A stretch of 64,000 bases of DNA from Mitsuaria sp. PDC51 (GCF_900113225.1 NZ_FOZE01000001.1:124001-188000), one strand, 5' to 3'; shown: positions 45,039 through 53,949, counted from the stretch's first letter. The notes: generated from the letters alone by a model not told the origin. Numbers and translations are program-made.

Positions 45039-45872
45039 ATGACAGCACACGCCCCTCGCGGCGCGCGAGGCGTTCTCTACCCCGGACTGGCGCCAGGGCG
45101 CTTCCACCATGACCAGCAGCCGCCCAGCGCCGATCTGGCGCCTTGGATCGAGCATCACTGGTTCGTGAGCTGGGATCTCCGGGCATGTCCGCCGCAGGTT
45201 CAATCGACGCTGCCCCATCCCAATGTCCACTTGGTCGTGGAAGACGGCGCGGTGCGCCTGTGGGGCGTCCAACGAGCACGTTTCAACCGGACGCTTGCCG
45301 GTCGCGGTTGGGTGCATGGCGTCAAGTTCAAGGTCGGAGCGCTGCCGGCATTCCTGCGATCGCCGGCGGCCGACCTGATGGACCGGCAGGTCGATGCCCG
45401 CGGCCTGCTGGGCGACGATGTGGATCGGTTGCTGGATCCGCCGCTGGCTGACGCTCCCGAGGCGGGGAAGACGCGCATCGAGGCTGTGCTGCGCGCGCGA
45501 GTTCCGCCGGTGGTGGATGCGCGCGGGGCGAGGCTGGCGGAGATCGTCGACGTCATAGGCCGTGACGCGGGCATCACTTCGGTCGAACAGCTGTGCACGA
45601 TGACGGGAGAGTCCGCACGTCGCTTGCAGCGGGACTTCAGGCATTACGTCGGAGCGAGTCCGAAATGGGTGATCGCTCGTTACCGGCTGCATGAGGCGCT
45701 CGCCTTGCTGCAGAGCGGTGAAGCGAAGCCCGACGCCGAACTGGCCCAGCGCCTGGGCTATTTCGACCAGGCGCATTTCATCCGGGACTTCCGCCAGTTG
45801 GTCGGCATGACGCCGAGGGCGTATGTGAGCGCGCTGCATCGCGACTCGGGCGAACCGGCAGCGGCGCGTTGA
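45039..45872 (+). CDS. AraC-family transcriptional regulator (DUF6597-like N-terminus)
   Basis: 277 residues from ATG 45039. The N-terminal sensing domain reads 'LAPWIEHHWFVSWDLR', 'LPHPNVHLVVEDG' and 'GVKFKVGALPAFL', as in DUF6597-type AraC proteins. The C-terminal double HTH is 'GITSVEQLCTMTGESARRLQRDFRHYVGASPKWVIARYRL' and 'DAELAQRLGYFDQAHFIRDFRQLVGMTPRAYV'. It is divergent from the DUF3224 gene, so it probably controls that gene and itself. Ligand unknown. Confidence 0.9.
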   Translation: MTAHAPRGARGVLYPGLAPGRFHHDQQPPSADLAPWIEHHWFVSWDLRACPPQVQSTLPHPNVHLVVEDGAVRLWGVQRARFNRTLAGRGWVHGVKFKVGALPAFLRSPAADLMDRQVDARGLLGDDVDRLLDPPLADAPEAGKTRIEAVLRARVPPVVDARGARLAEIVDVIGRDAGITSVEQLCTMTGESARRLQRDFRHYVGASPKWVIARYRLHEALALLQSGEAKPDAELAQRLGYFDQAHFIRDFRQLVGMTPRAYVSALHRDSGEPAAAR

Positions 45873-45994
45873 CGTCCGATGCTGAAGGCTGAGCGACGGA
45901 CGCCTGATCGGATCGGCACCGAACTTGAACGGACGCGGCGAGGAGCCGGCGCCGGCGCTGCCTACACTGGCTGCGTCATCCACAAGGAGCGTTC

Positions 45995-46396
45995 ATGTTC
46001 AACCACATCGTCATCGGCACCAACGACATCGACCGCGCGCGGCGCTTCTATGACCAGGTGCTGGGCGTGCTCGGGGTGGGCGGGGCCATGCCGCACCAGG
46101 CCAAGTCCGGCCACCAGCGGCTGTTCTACCGCCATGACGGCGGCACGCTGGGCATCGCGCAGCCGATCAACGACGAGCCCGCGACCTTCGCCAACGGCGG
46201 CACCATTGCCTTCCGCTGCGCGTCGCCGGAGCAGGTCCATGCCTTCCACGACACGGCGGTGGCCCATGGCGGCGTCTCGATCGAGGAGCCACCCGGCCTG
46301 CGCGTCGATTCGCTCGGGCAGTTCTACCTGGCCTACGTCCGTGACCCCGACGGCAACAAGCTGTGCGCCCTGCATCGCGTGAAGACATCGCCTTGA
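45995..46396 (+). CDS. VOC-family (glyoxalase-like) protein
   Basis: 133 residues from ATG 45995, with AAGGAG upstream. VOC elements: 'HIVIGTNDIDRARRFYDQVLGVLG' at the N-terminus, 'HQRLFYRHDGGTLGI' in the middle and 'FYLAYVRDPDGNKLCALHR' at the end. Likely metal ligands are H4 and a Glu in the 'DGNKL' region, uncertain. It overlaps the following AraC gene, so the regulator may respond to the same compound. Confidence 0.88.
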   Translation: MFNHIVIGTNDIDRARRFYDQVLGVLGVGGAMPHQAKSGHQRLFYRHDGGTLGIAQPINDEPATFANGGTIAFRCASPEQVHAFHDTAVAHGGVSIEEPPGLRVDSLGQFYLAYVRDPDGNKLCALHRVKTSP

Positions 46397-47280
46397 GCGT
46401 CGCCCGCGGCAGCGTGAGCCTGGCCACCGGGGCCGAGCTCGCGCGAACCTTGCATGTCAGGCCCGGCCTGGGCGTGGCCGCGCATGTCGTGCAGGGCGAA
46501 GGGCTGGAGATCGTGCGCATCCGCGTCGAGCGGCCGGCCGTCATCGTCGTCGACCGGGGCATCAAGACCGTCAAGCCCGCGCGCGGCGGCGCCGTCCGGG
46601 CCTTGCCCGGCCAGGTGCTGCTGCTGGCCGGCGGGCACACGGTCGACTTCCACAACCGCATCACCGATGGCGAGCGCTACGAGGCGCGCTGGCTCATGTT
46701 CGGCGGGACGGTGCTGGACGATCCCTACTACCTGGCCACCGCGCAGCGCCAGTCCTCTGCCGACGCGTCCGAGGTGGCCCCGCCTCCGGCGCGGGTGCTG
46801 CGCCGCGTGCCGGATGGCCTGGCCGAGGCCTTCGAGCGCGCGCGGCATGGCCTCGCCCCGGATCCGTCGCGGCCTGAGGCGGTGGTGCGCCAGCAGATGC
46901 TGGAGGTGGCGCACTGGTTGCTCGCGGCGGGCATGGTGCTGCGCATGCCACCTGACGACGCGAGGATCTCGGGACGGATCCGCGCCATGCTGTCGGCGCG
47001 GCTGGACGGCGAGTGGAGTTCCGACGCCGTTGCCCGGTCGCTGGCCATGTCGGAGGCCACGCTGCGACGCCGTCTGGCGGCCGAGGGCGTGACGCTGCGC
47101 GAGTTGATCGCGGATGTGCGCATGGCCTCTGCGCTGGTCCTGCTGCAGGCCACCTCCCGGCCGGTCTCCGACATCGCATCGGCGGTCGGGTACGACTCGC
47201 CGTCGCGATTCGCGGTGCGCTTCCGCGATCGATTCGGCTTCGCGCCGACCGCGGTGCGCGGGCATGCGAGGGCGGTGTGA
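46363..47280 (+). CDS. AraC-family transcriptional regulator
   Basis: 305 residues if started at GTG 46363; a TTG at 46393 giving a TTGA overlap with the VOC stop is an equally fair start. The N-terminal cupin-like part (about 15-110) leads to two C-terminal HTH motifs: 'EWSSDAVARSLAMSEATLRRRLAAEGVTLRELI' and 'RPVSDIASAVGYDSPSRFAVRFRDRFGFAPTAVRG'. Coupling to the VOC gene suggests joint expression. Regulatory target unknown. Confidence 0.85.
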   Translation: MRPASREDIALSVARGSVSLATGAELARTLHVRPGLGVAAHVVQGEGLEIVRIRVERPAVIVVDRGIKTVKPARGGAVRALPGQVLLLAGGHTVDFHNRITDGERYEARWLMFGGTVLDDPYYLATAQRQSSADASEVAPPPARVLRRVPDGLAEAFERARHGLAPDPSRPEAVVRQQMLEVAHWLLAAGMVLRMPPDDARISGRIRAMLSARLDGEWSSDAVARSLAMSEATLRRRLAAEGVTLRELIADVRMASALVLLQATSRPVSDIASAVGYDSPSRFAVRFRDRFGFAPTAVRGHARAV

Positions 47281-47353
47281 CCTTCGACTGTTTCCCGCAC
47301 CGTTGCAGCACTCAGAATCGATGGTTCCTCCGACACGGATCAGGGAGACAGGA

Positions 47354-48493
47354 ATGACGAGTCCCGCGCAACAGATCGCACAAAACAAGGCGGCTGAATG
47401 CAGGCTGCAAGTGCTGGCGCATCGACAGGCCTTTGCCCGGCAAGGCCTGGCCGCTGGTCAATGTGCTGCTGACGGTTGGGATCTTTGCGCTGAGACCTTC
47501 AGTGGTGAGTTTGACCTGGACACGCCCGTCGGTCAGGGTCTGTTGCGGGGACTGCTCGCTCAACAGCCCAGCGTCTTGCACACGTTGCGAAGCTGGGAGC
47601 CGACCATGCCGGTCGCCCGAGTGCCAATGTCCGTCGCTGCGCCCCGTCCCGGCCCCGGACCGCGCCCCGAAGACGATCTCCCACCATGGCTCAAAGACTA
47701 TCTTTTCGGGCAATGGGGCGGCGCCGGCGTGCAGTCCGAAATCCGCTCTGCCGGTGTGGGACCCGGCAACATCATTGGCAACGGTCTCGCCGCGGCGCAG
47801 ACCGCGACCATGATGGGCATGCAGGGCCAGACAGCCGCGCGCCTCAGTACCGCCGCGCAGCAGATCACCTCTGGCGCTTCGCGTACGGTCCGCATCAATC
47901 AGTTCATGGACCTGTACAACGCCAACCAGGGAAAGGGGCTGCCGCGTCTACGGCTGAGAATCCGCAATCTGCCATTGACTGTTGCCGCGCCGATTCCAGG
48001 CGCCCAATGGCGTACCAACGCAAAAGGCACGACTCACTCCACGCGCTGGGCCGCTCCAACGGCCAGTCAGGTCAAAGGCGCGGGGGCGGTCGCCGCGGAA
48101 AGCCGATGGGCCCGGAGCATGGGCTGGTCCACGGGGAAGTTGGGGACCGGCCTGATCACCTTTGCCCCCACAGCCGCCCTCGACGCGTGGAGCAGCATTG
48201 AATTCGACCTGGACGCGAACGGCAAGCGGCAGATCCGGTCCTTCGACACCAACAAGTTCCTGGTCGCCTCTGCCCGCAACCAAAGCGGCAACGCCCTGGG
48301 ACTGGTCGCCAGCGTCGCCGCGGTCCCCGTGGCGGTAGCGATCACCGCTGGTCTGGGCCTGACTGTGGTGGGCGCCCCTCTCGTGCTGATCGGCTTGGCG
48401 GCGGGCGTTGCGGTGCAAGTCATCTGGAACGCTTCTGGCGGCGCCGATTTCGCGGAGAACCAGGCGCGCGCCGCGCTCGGGATGTCTCGGTGA
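47354..48493 (+). CDS. candidate pore-forming toxin with C-terminal hydrophobic hairpin
   Basis: 379 residues from ATG 47354, with AGGGAG upstream. Residues 1-95 are helical and Cys/Gln-containing. A Pro/Gly linker (about 96-115) leads to 'WLKDYLFGQWGGAG' and a Gly/Ala/Thr/Gln-rich middle (about 130-260). The C-terminal 70 residues contain two long hydrophobic helices ('LGLVASVAAVPVAVAITAGL' and 'VVGAPLVLIGLAAGVAVQVIW') separated by a Gly turn, like the hairpin of colicin-type pore formers or T6SS Tse4-like effectors. No signal peptide. Third-codon choice looks less G/C-biased than in neighbours. The overlapping six-TM gene fits an immunity role. No known family is recognised; the toxin label is inference. 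Confidence 0.55.
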   Translation: MTSPAQQIAQNKAAECRLQVLAHRQAFARQGLAAGQCAADGWDLCAETFSGEFDLDTPVGQGLLRGLLAQQPSVLHTLRSWEPTMPVARVPMSVAAPRPGPGPRPEDDLPPWLKDYLFGQWGGAGVQSEIRSAGVGPGNIIGNGLAAAQTATMMGMQGQTAARLSTAAQQITSGASRTVRINQFMDLYNANQGKGLPRLRLRIRNLPLTVAAPIPGAQWRTNAKGTTHSTRWAAPTASQVKGAGAVAAESRWARSMGWSTGKLGTGLITFAPTAALDAWSSIEFDLDANGKRQIRSFDTNKFLVASARNQSGNALGLVASVAAVPVAVAITAGLGLTVVGAPLVLIGLAAGVAVQVIWNASGGADFAENQARAALGMSR

Positions 48494-49305
48494 GGCCTCC
48501 GGACAACCTCGCCACCCTGAAAGGAACGCCGGGCGCCATGGCGATTGCCGGCGTGCTGATCGTGCCGGCGATGTGGGCGTTCCTGCTGGCGCCGCGCATC
48601 GTGCTGGCGGTGGCGCCGTTCACCGGCTTGCTGTTTCTGCTGTCGGGCGTGCACATGACTTACCGAAGCCGCTTCTCGCCCGCGGAGGCGCTGTGGAGCT
48701 TCTTCCTGGCGTTGATCTTCTTCGGCAGCCTGCTGGTGGCGTCGACCACCTCGCTGGTATGGCGAATGGGGCGGCCCGAGCTCCATGGCGTCGCAGTGGC
48801 CGTGGCCGCGGCGATCGGCACTGGTGGACTGCTGCTGGGCTACCTCGCGGAGCGGCGGCGACTGTCTCCGTCCAAGGACGGCATCCCCGTCGCGCTGATG
48901 CCCATCATCGACCTGGAGCAGCATCGACTTCGTCCGCTGCCGATCGCCGGCAGTCCACCAACGATGGGTCGGGTCGCCTTCCTGGCCGCCTTGGCGCTCA
49001 ACCTGCCACTGCTGCTCCAACTGAACGGACTGCAACGCGACGACGTGCTGTGGCTCGCCATGCCCGTCCTGGGCGCCGCGGTGACCTACGTGCTGACCAC
49101 CGGGATCGGCCCATCGCTCGCTCGTATCCAGGCACTCCGGGCGCTGGAGCGGCGTACCGGTCAGCGGTTCACCACCTCCCGCATCGAGGAGTTGAACGCC
49201 ATGCGTCGAGGCTTGTGGCTGGCGCGATGGCTCTGCCGCGCGGACGACTTGAAGGCCGCTGCGCCAGCCAGTGCGGGGCTCAAAGGCGCGCGCCCTCGGC
49301 GCTGA
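48490..49305 (+). CDS. six-TM membrane protein, candidate immunity protein
   Basis: 271 residues from GTG 48490 (overlap GTGA with the preceding stop). Six hydrophobic helices: about 17-36, 37-57, 68-92, 99-121, 157-176 and 181-203. The C-terminal cytoplasmic-looking tail (about 210-271) is Arg-rich. No transporter motif is visible. The 4-bp overlap means it is made together with the preceding hydrophobic-hairpin protein, as expected when an inner-membrane immunity protein blocks a pore. Family not recognised. Confidence 0.65.
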   Translation: MRPPDNLATLKGTPGAMAIAGVLIVPAMWAFLLAPRIVLAVAPFTGLLFLLSGVHMTYRSRFSPAEALWSFFLALIFFGSLLVASTTSLVWRMGRPELHGVAVAVAAAIGTGGLLLGYLAERRRLSPSKDGIPVALMPIIDLEQHRLRPLPIAGSPPTMGRVAFLAALALNLPLLLQLNGLQRDDVLWLAMPVLGAAVTYVLTTGIGPSLARIQALRALERRTGQRFTTSRIEELNAMRRGLWLARWLCRADDLKAAAPASAGLKGARPRR

Positions 49306-49314
49306 CGAGCCCGC

Positions 49315-49701
49315 TCACACCGAACGAATGTCGTTCCGCAGCTCCTTGACGGTCGGCAGCACCAGGTTCCACTTCTGCAGCCAGATGACGGTGGCCAGCA
49401 GCATCACGTCCCCCACCACCTCGACGATCTTGTCGATGGCCTTGATCTTCGCCAGCGCCGCGGTGGCCTCCTTCGTCGTGACGACGATGTCCGCCAGCGG
49501 CTCGGTGGTGTCGGCGAGGTAGTCCCGCTGGGCCATCAACAGCAGGTTCTGCGCCGCTCCGCCGAGCGACTGGCTCCATCGCATCGCTGTCAGACCGTCG
49601 GGGCCGGGCGTGCCGACCGGCATGGCCTCGGCCATGTCGTCGAGGGCCTTGGCCAGCTGTACCAGTTCGTCGGCGCTGTACGCCAGGGTCGTGTCGGTCA
49701 T
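49315..49701 (-). CDS. small membrane-associated protein
   Basis: 128 residues from ATG 49701. An amphipathic N-terminal half ('SADELVQLAKALDDMAEAM') is followed by 'SQSLGGAAQNLLLMAQRDYLADTTEP' and a helix. One hydrophobic segment, 'VVGDVMLLATVIWLQKWNLVL' (about 95-115), looks like a transmembrane helix near the C-terminus. It lies 9 bp after the lipoprotein gene in the same operon and converges on the candidate immunity gene. Function unknown. Confidence 0.65.
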   Translation of the reverse strand: MTDTTLAYSADELVQLAKALDDMAEAMPVGTPGPDGLTAMRWSQSLGGAAQNLLLMAQRDYLADTTEPLADIVVTTKEATAALAKIKAIDKIVEVVGDVMLLATVIWLQKWNLVLPTVKELRNDIRSV

Positions 49702-49710
49702 GCGCCCTCC

Positions 49711-50544
49711 CTAGAGCTTGGCCACGGCGTCGTGGGCCTTGTCGAGTTCCTTGGCCGTCGCGGCGATCGCCTTCAGCGTGCGCGTCATCGCGTCGCGGTC
49801 CATCGCCAGCGCGCCGCGAATCCGGTCGTGGTCGTCGGCGAGCTTTTGAAGTGCCGCCTTGTAGGTGGCGATCGCGCTCAGTGCCTTGTCGTAGTCCGCC
49901 CCGACGCGAACGAGCTCCCGTCGGCCGAGGTACTTGTCGCCGAGATCGGATTGCCCGATCTCGCACTTCACGAAGTTGATCGCCTGGATGCGTTCGCCCC
50001 GCAGGCCTTCGGCGTAGACGTCGGCGAGCTTGCGCATGAGGCCCAGCACGCGAGCGACGTCGCCATGCGAGGACGTCATCAACTCGCGGAGCTTCTTGTG
50101 GCGGTAGGCGTCGAGCCCCCGCTGGAGCAGCGCGAACAGTCCTTGCACGGCGGCCTCCTCTTCGGGCGACACCTTGGCGCCGGCGCCCTTGATGCCCTCG
50201 AGCGAAGGAGCGGCCGTCTTGGCGAGGTCGGGCAACTGGTCCGAGGCGAGCTCACCGAGGGCGGTGAAGTACGCGCTCATCGCCTGGTGCAGCTTCTCCG
50301 CGTCGTCATAGGCAGCGTCGAACTGCGCCTGGGGAAGCCGGCCGGTGTAGCCGATGGGACACACGTCGCCATCGAGGCGTTGCTCGCGCAGCTTCTTGTC
50401 GGAATCACGCCAGCGCTTGGCGGCATCGGTGGCGCCGGCCACGCCGGCCGCCGATTCGGCGTAGGTGCTGATGGCCTGCAGGTTGACGCAGCCCGCAAGC
50501 ATCGCCGCCAAGCCGACGGCCAAAAGACGGTTCCGGAAAGGCAA
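49711..50544 (-). CDS. lipoprotein with coiled-coil, unknown function
   Basis: 277 residues from TTG 50544, chosen because AAGGAA lies 5 nt upstream and it begins the signal peptide (MPFRNRLLAVGLAAMLAGC, lipobox C19). The mature part is almost all helix with heptad-like Leu/Ala/Lys/Asp spacing and one short acidic loop (VSPEEEAAVQG). A C-terminal coiled coil ('MTRTLKAIAATAKELDKAHDAVAKL') closes it. Two Cys ('GDVCPIGY', 'KCEIGQSD') could pair. It forms an operon with the small membrane protein downstream. Confidence 0.7.
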   Translation of the reverse strand: MPFRNRLLAVGLAAMLAGCVNLQAISTYAESAAGVAGATDAAKRWRDSDKKLREQRLDGDVCPIGYTGRLPQAQFDAAYDDAEKLHQAMSAYFTALGELASDQLPDLAKTAAPSLEGIKGAGAKVSPEEEAAVQGLFALLQRGLDAYRHKKLRELMTSSHGDVARVLGLMRKLADVYAEGLRGERIQAINFVKCEIGQSDLGDKYLGRRELVRVGADYDKALSAIATYKAALQKLADDHDRIRGALAMDRDAMTRTLKAIAATAKELDKAHDAVAKL

Positions 50545-50680
50545 GGCAGTTCCTTTCGAACAGGTCGAGTACCGGTTGCCCCAGGGGCTTCGGCGGCGGC
50601 GAATCGTAAGGCGGTCGGGAAATCGGCCCACCCCTTCAGTCTGGGGGGAGGCCGCGGCGGAGCACTTCGGACGTCCCATG

Positions 50681-50711
50681 AAAAAAGCGCCGACAGGACT
50701 GTCGGCGCTTT
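50681..50711 (-). terminator. Rho-independent terminator of dctPQM
   Basis: A 13-bp perfect stem (50684-50696 with 50699-50711) and 2-nt loop. On the minus strand it is followed by a T-run (A-run 50681-50686 on the plus strand). It lies just after the dctM stop at 50754, in the right direction to end the dctPQM transcript. Confidence 0.93.
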
Positions 50712-50753
50712 CGCGGTGTCGATGCCTGGCGAAGCAGGCGTTGCAGGGGACTG

Positions 50754-52082
50754 TCAGCCGACCAACCCCAGCGCCCTCGGCAGCGCCAGCGACAGGCCCG
50801 GCCAGTAGGTCACGACGAGCAGGAAGCCCAGCATTGTCAGCAGCCACGGCCACACAGCGACGGTGAGTTCGGTGATGCCCATCTTCGTGATGCCCGACGC
50901 CACGTAGAGGTTGAGCCCCACCGGCGGATGGCACAGGCCGACTTCCATGTTGACCGCCATCAGGATGCCCAGGTGCACCGGATCGACGCCCAGCTTGGCC
51001 GCGACCGGGAACAGGATGGGCGCCATGATCAGCACGATCGCCGCCGGGTCCATGAAGTTGCCCGCGCCCAGCAGGATCAGGTTGACCAGCAGCAGGAAGA
51101 CGATCAGCCCGAAGCCCTGCGCCGACATCCACGCCGCCATCGTCTGCGGGATCTGCTCGGAGGCCATCAGGAAGCTGAACAGCACCGCGTTGGTGATGAT
51201 GTACAGCAGCATCGAGCTCATCGCCGCCGCCTTCAGCAGCACCTTGGGCACGTCCTTCAGGCCCATGTCCTTGTAGACGAAGACCGAGATGATGAAGGCG
51301 TACACCGCGGCCACGGCGGCGGCTTCGGTGGGCGTGAACTTGCCGCTGTAGATGCCGCCGATGACGACGACGATCAGCATCAGGCCCCAGAAGCTCTCGC
51401 GGAAGGCCTTGAAGCGCTCGGCCCAGGTCGCCTTGACCATGCGCGGGTAGTCGTACTTCTTGGCGCGGTACCAGGTGGTGATGCCCAGCAGCAGCGACAG
51501 GCACACGCCGGGCACGACGCCGGCCATGAACAGCTGGCCCACCGACGCGGTGCCGACCACCTCGCCATTCGGTCCGGTGGCGCTCATGCCTGCCGTCGCG
51601 ATCGAGAACATCACCAGGTTGATCGACGGCGGGAACAGGATGCCCAGCGCGCCGGACGTCGTGATCACGCCCGCCCCGAACTGCTTCGGATAGCCCTGCT
51701 TGGTCATCGCCGGCAGGATGATGGAACCGACCGCGACGACCGTCGCGACCGATGAGCCCGAGATCGCCGCGAACATCGCGCAGGCCAGCACGCCGGCCAG
51801 GCCGAGGCCTCCGTACCAGTGGCCGATCATGGTCGTGGCGAAGTGGATGATCCGCCGCGCCACTCCGCCATGGGTCAGGAAGTTGCCCGCCAGGATGAAG
51901 AACGGGACGGCCATGATCTCGAACTTCTCGATGCCGGTGAACAGCTTGAGCGCGACCGATTCGATCGGCACGTTCGTCATCGTGAAGAGGTAGGTCAGGA
52001 CCGTCAGGCCCAGCGAGATCGAGATCGGCATGCCGGTGAGCATCAGCACCACCAGCAGCGAGAAGATGATCAGGGTGTTCAT
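50754..52082 (-). CDS. dctM: TRAP dicarboxylate transporter large permease DctM
   Basis: 442 residues from ATG 52082. Twelve or so hydrophobic helices with the DctM landmarks 'FFILAGNFLTHGGVARRI', 'GVLACAMFAAISGSSVATVVAVG', 'TSGALGILFPPSINLVMF' and 'TEAAAVAAVYAFI'. It forms the Na+-coupled transport channel. It overlaps the dctQ stop by 4 bp (ATGA). The length fits the family. Confidence 0.96.
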   Translation of the reverse strand: MNTLIIFSLLVVLMLTGMPISISLGLTVLTYLFTMTNVPIESVALKLFTGIEKFEIMAVPFFILAGNFLTHGGVARRIIHFATTMIGHWYGGLGLAGVLACAMFAAISGSSVATVVAVGSIILPAMTKQGYPKQFGAGVITTSGALGILFPPSINLVMFSIATAGMSATGPNGEVVGTASVGQLFMAGVVPGVCLSLLLGITTWYRAKKYDYPRMVKATWAERFKAFRESFWGLMLIVVVIGGIYSGKFTPTEAAAVAAVYAFIISVFVYKDMGLKDVPKVLLKAAAMSSMLLYIITNAVLFSFLMASEQIPQTMAAWMSAQGFGLIVFLLLVNLILLGAGNFMDPAAIVLIMAPILFPVAAKLGVDPVHLGILMAVNMEVGLCHPPVGLNLYVASGITKMGITELTVAVWPWLLTMLGFLLVVTYWPGLSLALPRALGLVG

Positions 52083-52744
52083 GTGCGATCTCCCTTCGAG
52101 CCGTTCGAGCCCTTGGCGGCTTCCTCGGCTGTCTTGGCCGCGCCGACCGCGGCGACGTCATCCTCGATGCCCTCGACGTGGCCGTGGTCCGCGTGCGGCG
52201 CCTCGCCGGTGCGGATGAAGTGCCAGCACACCTGCAGGAAGCGGAAGCACATCAGGTAGGAGCCCAGCGGCACGCAGGAGTAGGCGATCCAGGTCGGGAT
52301 CTCCAGGTCGGGCGAGGTCGGGCCTTCGAAGAGGTCGGGGTTCTCGATGCCGAAGGCATGCGTGAACGCGTAGTGCGCGCCGTTCTCCCACACGAAGGTC
52401 GCGCCCAGCGTGCCGATGGTCGCGGTGAACACCGCGCCGGCCAGCAGGCTGAAGATCACCAGGTACTTCGCGTGCTCCGGCTTGAGCTTGCGCACCAGCA
52501 CGTCCACGCCCACGTGGGTGCCGGCCCGCACGCCGTAGGCGGCGCCGAACTTGGCCATCCACACGAACATGTAGATGCACAGCTCCTGCGCCCAGCTCAC
52601 GTCGATGCGGATGACCAGGTCCTGCAGATGCGGCACGCCGGCCAGGAAACGATGCAGAACGGCCATCGCGATGACCAGCGTCGCAGCGCCCATGAGGAAA
52701 GCGATCAGGCTCTCCTCCAATCGATCCAACCATCTCAGCGACAT
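52079..52744 (-). CDS. dctQ: TRAP dicarboxylate transporter small permease DctQ
   Basis: 221 residues from ATG 52744. Four TM helices; the DctQ motif 'WAQELCIYMFVWMAKFGAAYGVRAGTHVGVD' is complete. The protein carries an extra C-terminal cytoplasmic tail rich in Ala, Glu, Asp and Lys (about 185-221). It couples to DctM in the membrane; the tail is longer than usual. Confidence 0.94.
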   Translation of the reverse strand: MSLRWLDRLEESLIAFLMGAATLVIAMAVLHRFLAGVPHLQDLVIRIDVSWAQELCIYMFVWMAKFGAAYGVRAGTHVGVDVLVRKLKPEHAKYLVIFSLLAGAVFTATIGTLGATFVWENGAHYAFTHAFGIENPDLFEGPTSPDLEIPTWIAYSCVPLGSYLMCFRFLQVCWHFIRTGEAPHADHGHVEGIEDDVAAVGAAKTAEEAAKGSNGSKGDRT

Positions 52745-52818
52745 GGCGATCTCCTTCAGACAAAAGAAGGCCGCGCCGCCCAGAACAGGGGCGCGGCATA
52801 CGGGACGCCGCCCCAGGC

Positions 52819-52905
52819 GGGCGGACCTATCAAGCGGGAGCCCGGAGAACCGGCTTTGCCGGGCTCCTGGGGTCCGCCCCCTCGGGGGGCCGGCGTGAGC
52901 CGGTA
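52819..52905 (-). repeat. nested hairpins in dctP-dctQ intergenic region
   Basis: An outer 9-bp stem GGGCGGACC (52819-52827)/GGTCCGCCC (52871-52879) encloses an inner 9-bp stem GGAGCCCGG (52837-52845)/CCGGGCTCC (52859-52867). Directly adjacent is a C5-TC-G6 motif (52877-52889) and GCCGGCGTGAGCCGG. It lies in the 170-bp gap between dctP and dctQ. Likely mRNA-stabilising or partial-termination structure that sets a high ratio of binding protein to permease. Confidence 0.65.
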
Positions 52906-52914
52906 GGGGGGAAC

Positions 52915-53949
52915 TTATCTAGTCGGCGGGACGAAGCCGGCGGCCTTGTAGGCAGCCTCGACGGTGGCCTTGCCGACGCGGCCTTCCATCTCCTTGTGGA
53001 CCGGCATCAGCGCCAGCTTCCACTCGTTCACCTCGGCCGGCGTCAGCGTGTAGATCGTGGTCTTGCCGCTGGCCTTGATCTTCTCCAGCGCCTGCTGGTT
53101 CTCGGTCTGCGCGATCGCGTTGGCGTAGATGGTGGCGTCCTTGACGCTGCTGTCCACCACCGCCTTCAGGTCGGCGGGCAGGCCGTCATAGAACTTCTTG
53201 TTGATGATCAGCGCGTAGGCCAGGTGGCCGTGGTTGCTCAGCGTCGTGTGCTTCTGCACCTCGTAGGTCTTCTGCGTGTAGAAGTTGGACGGCACGCCCT
53301 CGGTGCCATCGACCACGCCCGACTGCAGCGCCTGGTACAGCTCGGAGAAGGCCATCACCTGCGGGATCGCGCCCAGCGCGCGCATCTGCGCGTCCAGCAC
53401 CTTGGACGACTGGATCCGCATCTTCAGGCCCTTGAAGTCCGCCACGTGGTGCAGCGGCTTGTTGGCGCTCATGATGTGGAAGCCGTTGTCCCAGAAGGCC
53501 AGGCCCTTGATGCCCTTGGGCTCGAGCTTCTTGAACAGCTCCATGCCCAGCGTGTTGGTGGTGTTGCGGAACGAGGCGTCGTCCTTGAACAGGAAGGGCA
53601 GGTCGAAGACCTCGAACTCCTTCACGCCCAGCGGGCCGAACTTGGCCAGCGACGGCGCCAGCATCTGCACCGAGCCCAGTTGCAGCGCCTCCAGCTCTTC
53701 CTTGTCCTTGTAGAGCTGGCTGTTGGGATAGACCTCGACCTTCAGGCGGCCCTTGCTGCGTTCCTCGGCCAGCTCCTTGAAGCGCTGCGCGCCCTTGCCC
53801 TTGGGCGTGTCGGGGGCGACGACGTGGCTCAGCTTGATCACGATCGGCGCCTGGGCGAAGGCGCTCGTGGCGGTGCCGATCGCGGCGCACAGGCCGGCGG
53901 TGGCGAGCGCGACGGACAGCAGCGCGCGGCGATGGAAGGTGGCGGACAT
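52915..53949 (-). CDS. dctP: TRAP dicarboxylate-binding protein DctP
   Basis: 344 residues from ATG 53949, with AGGAGA upstream. Signal peptide ends at AFA-QA (about 32). DctP landmarks: 'KLSHVVAPDTPKGKGAQRFKELAEERSKGRLKVEVYPNSQL', 'GLKMRIQSSKVLDAQM' (the substrate-binding Arg), and 'FYTQKTYEVQKHTTLSNHG'. The periplasmic protein captures C4-dicarboxylates such as malate, succinate or fumarate and hands them to DctQM. It is divergent from the DctS/DctR two-component genes. Confidence 0.96.
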   Translation of the reverse strand: MSATFHRRALLSVALATAGLCAAIGTATSAFAQAPIVIKLSHVVAPDTPKGKGAQRFKELAEERSKGRLKVEVYPNSQLYKDKEELEALQLGSVQMLAPSLAKFGPLGVKEFEVFDLPFLFKDDASFRNTTNTLGMELFKKLEPKGIKGLAFWDNGFHIMSANKPLHHVADFKGLKMRIQSSKVLDAQMRALGAIPQVMAFSELYQALQSGVVDGTEGVPSNFYTQKTYEVQKHTTLSNHGHLAYALIINKKFYDGLPADLKAVVDSSVKDATIYANAIAQTENQQALEKIKASGKTTIYTLTPAEVNEWKLALMPVHKEMEGRVGKATVEAAYKAAGFVPPTR

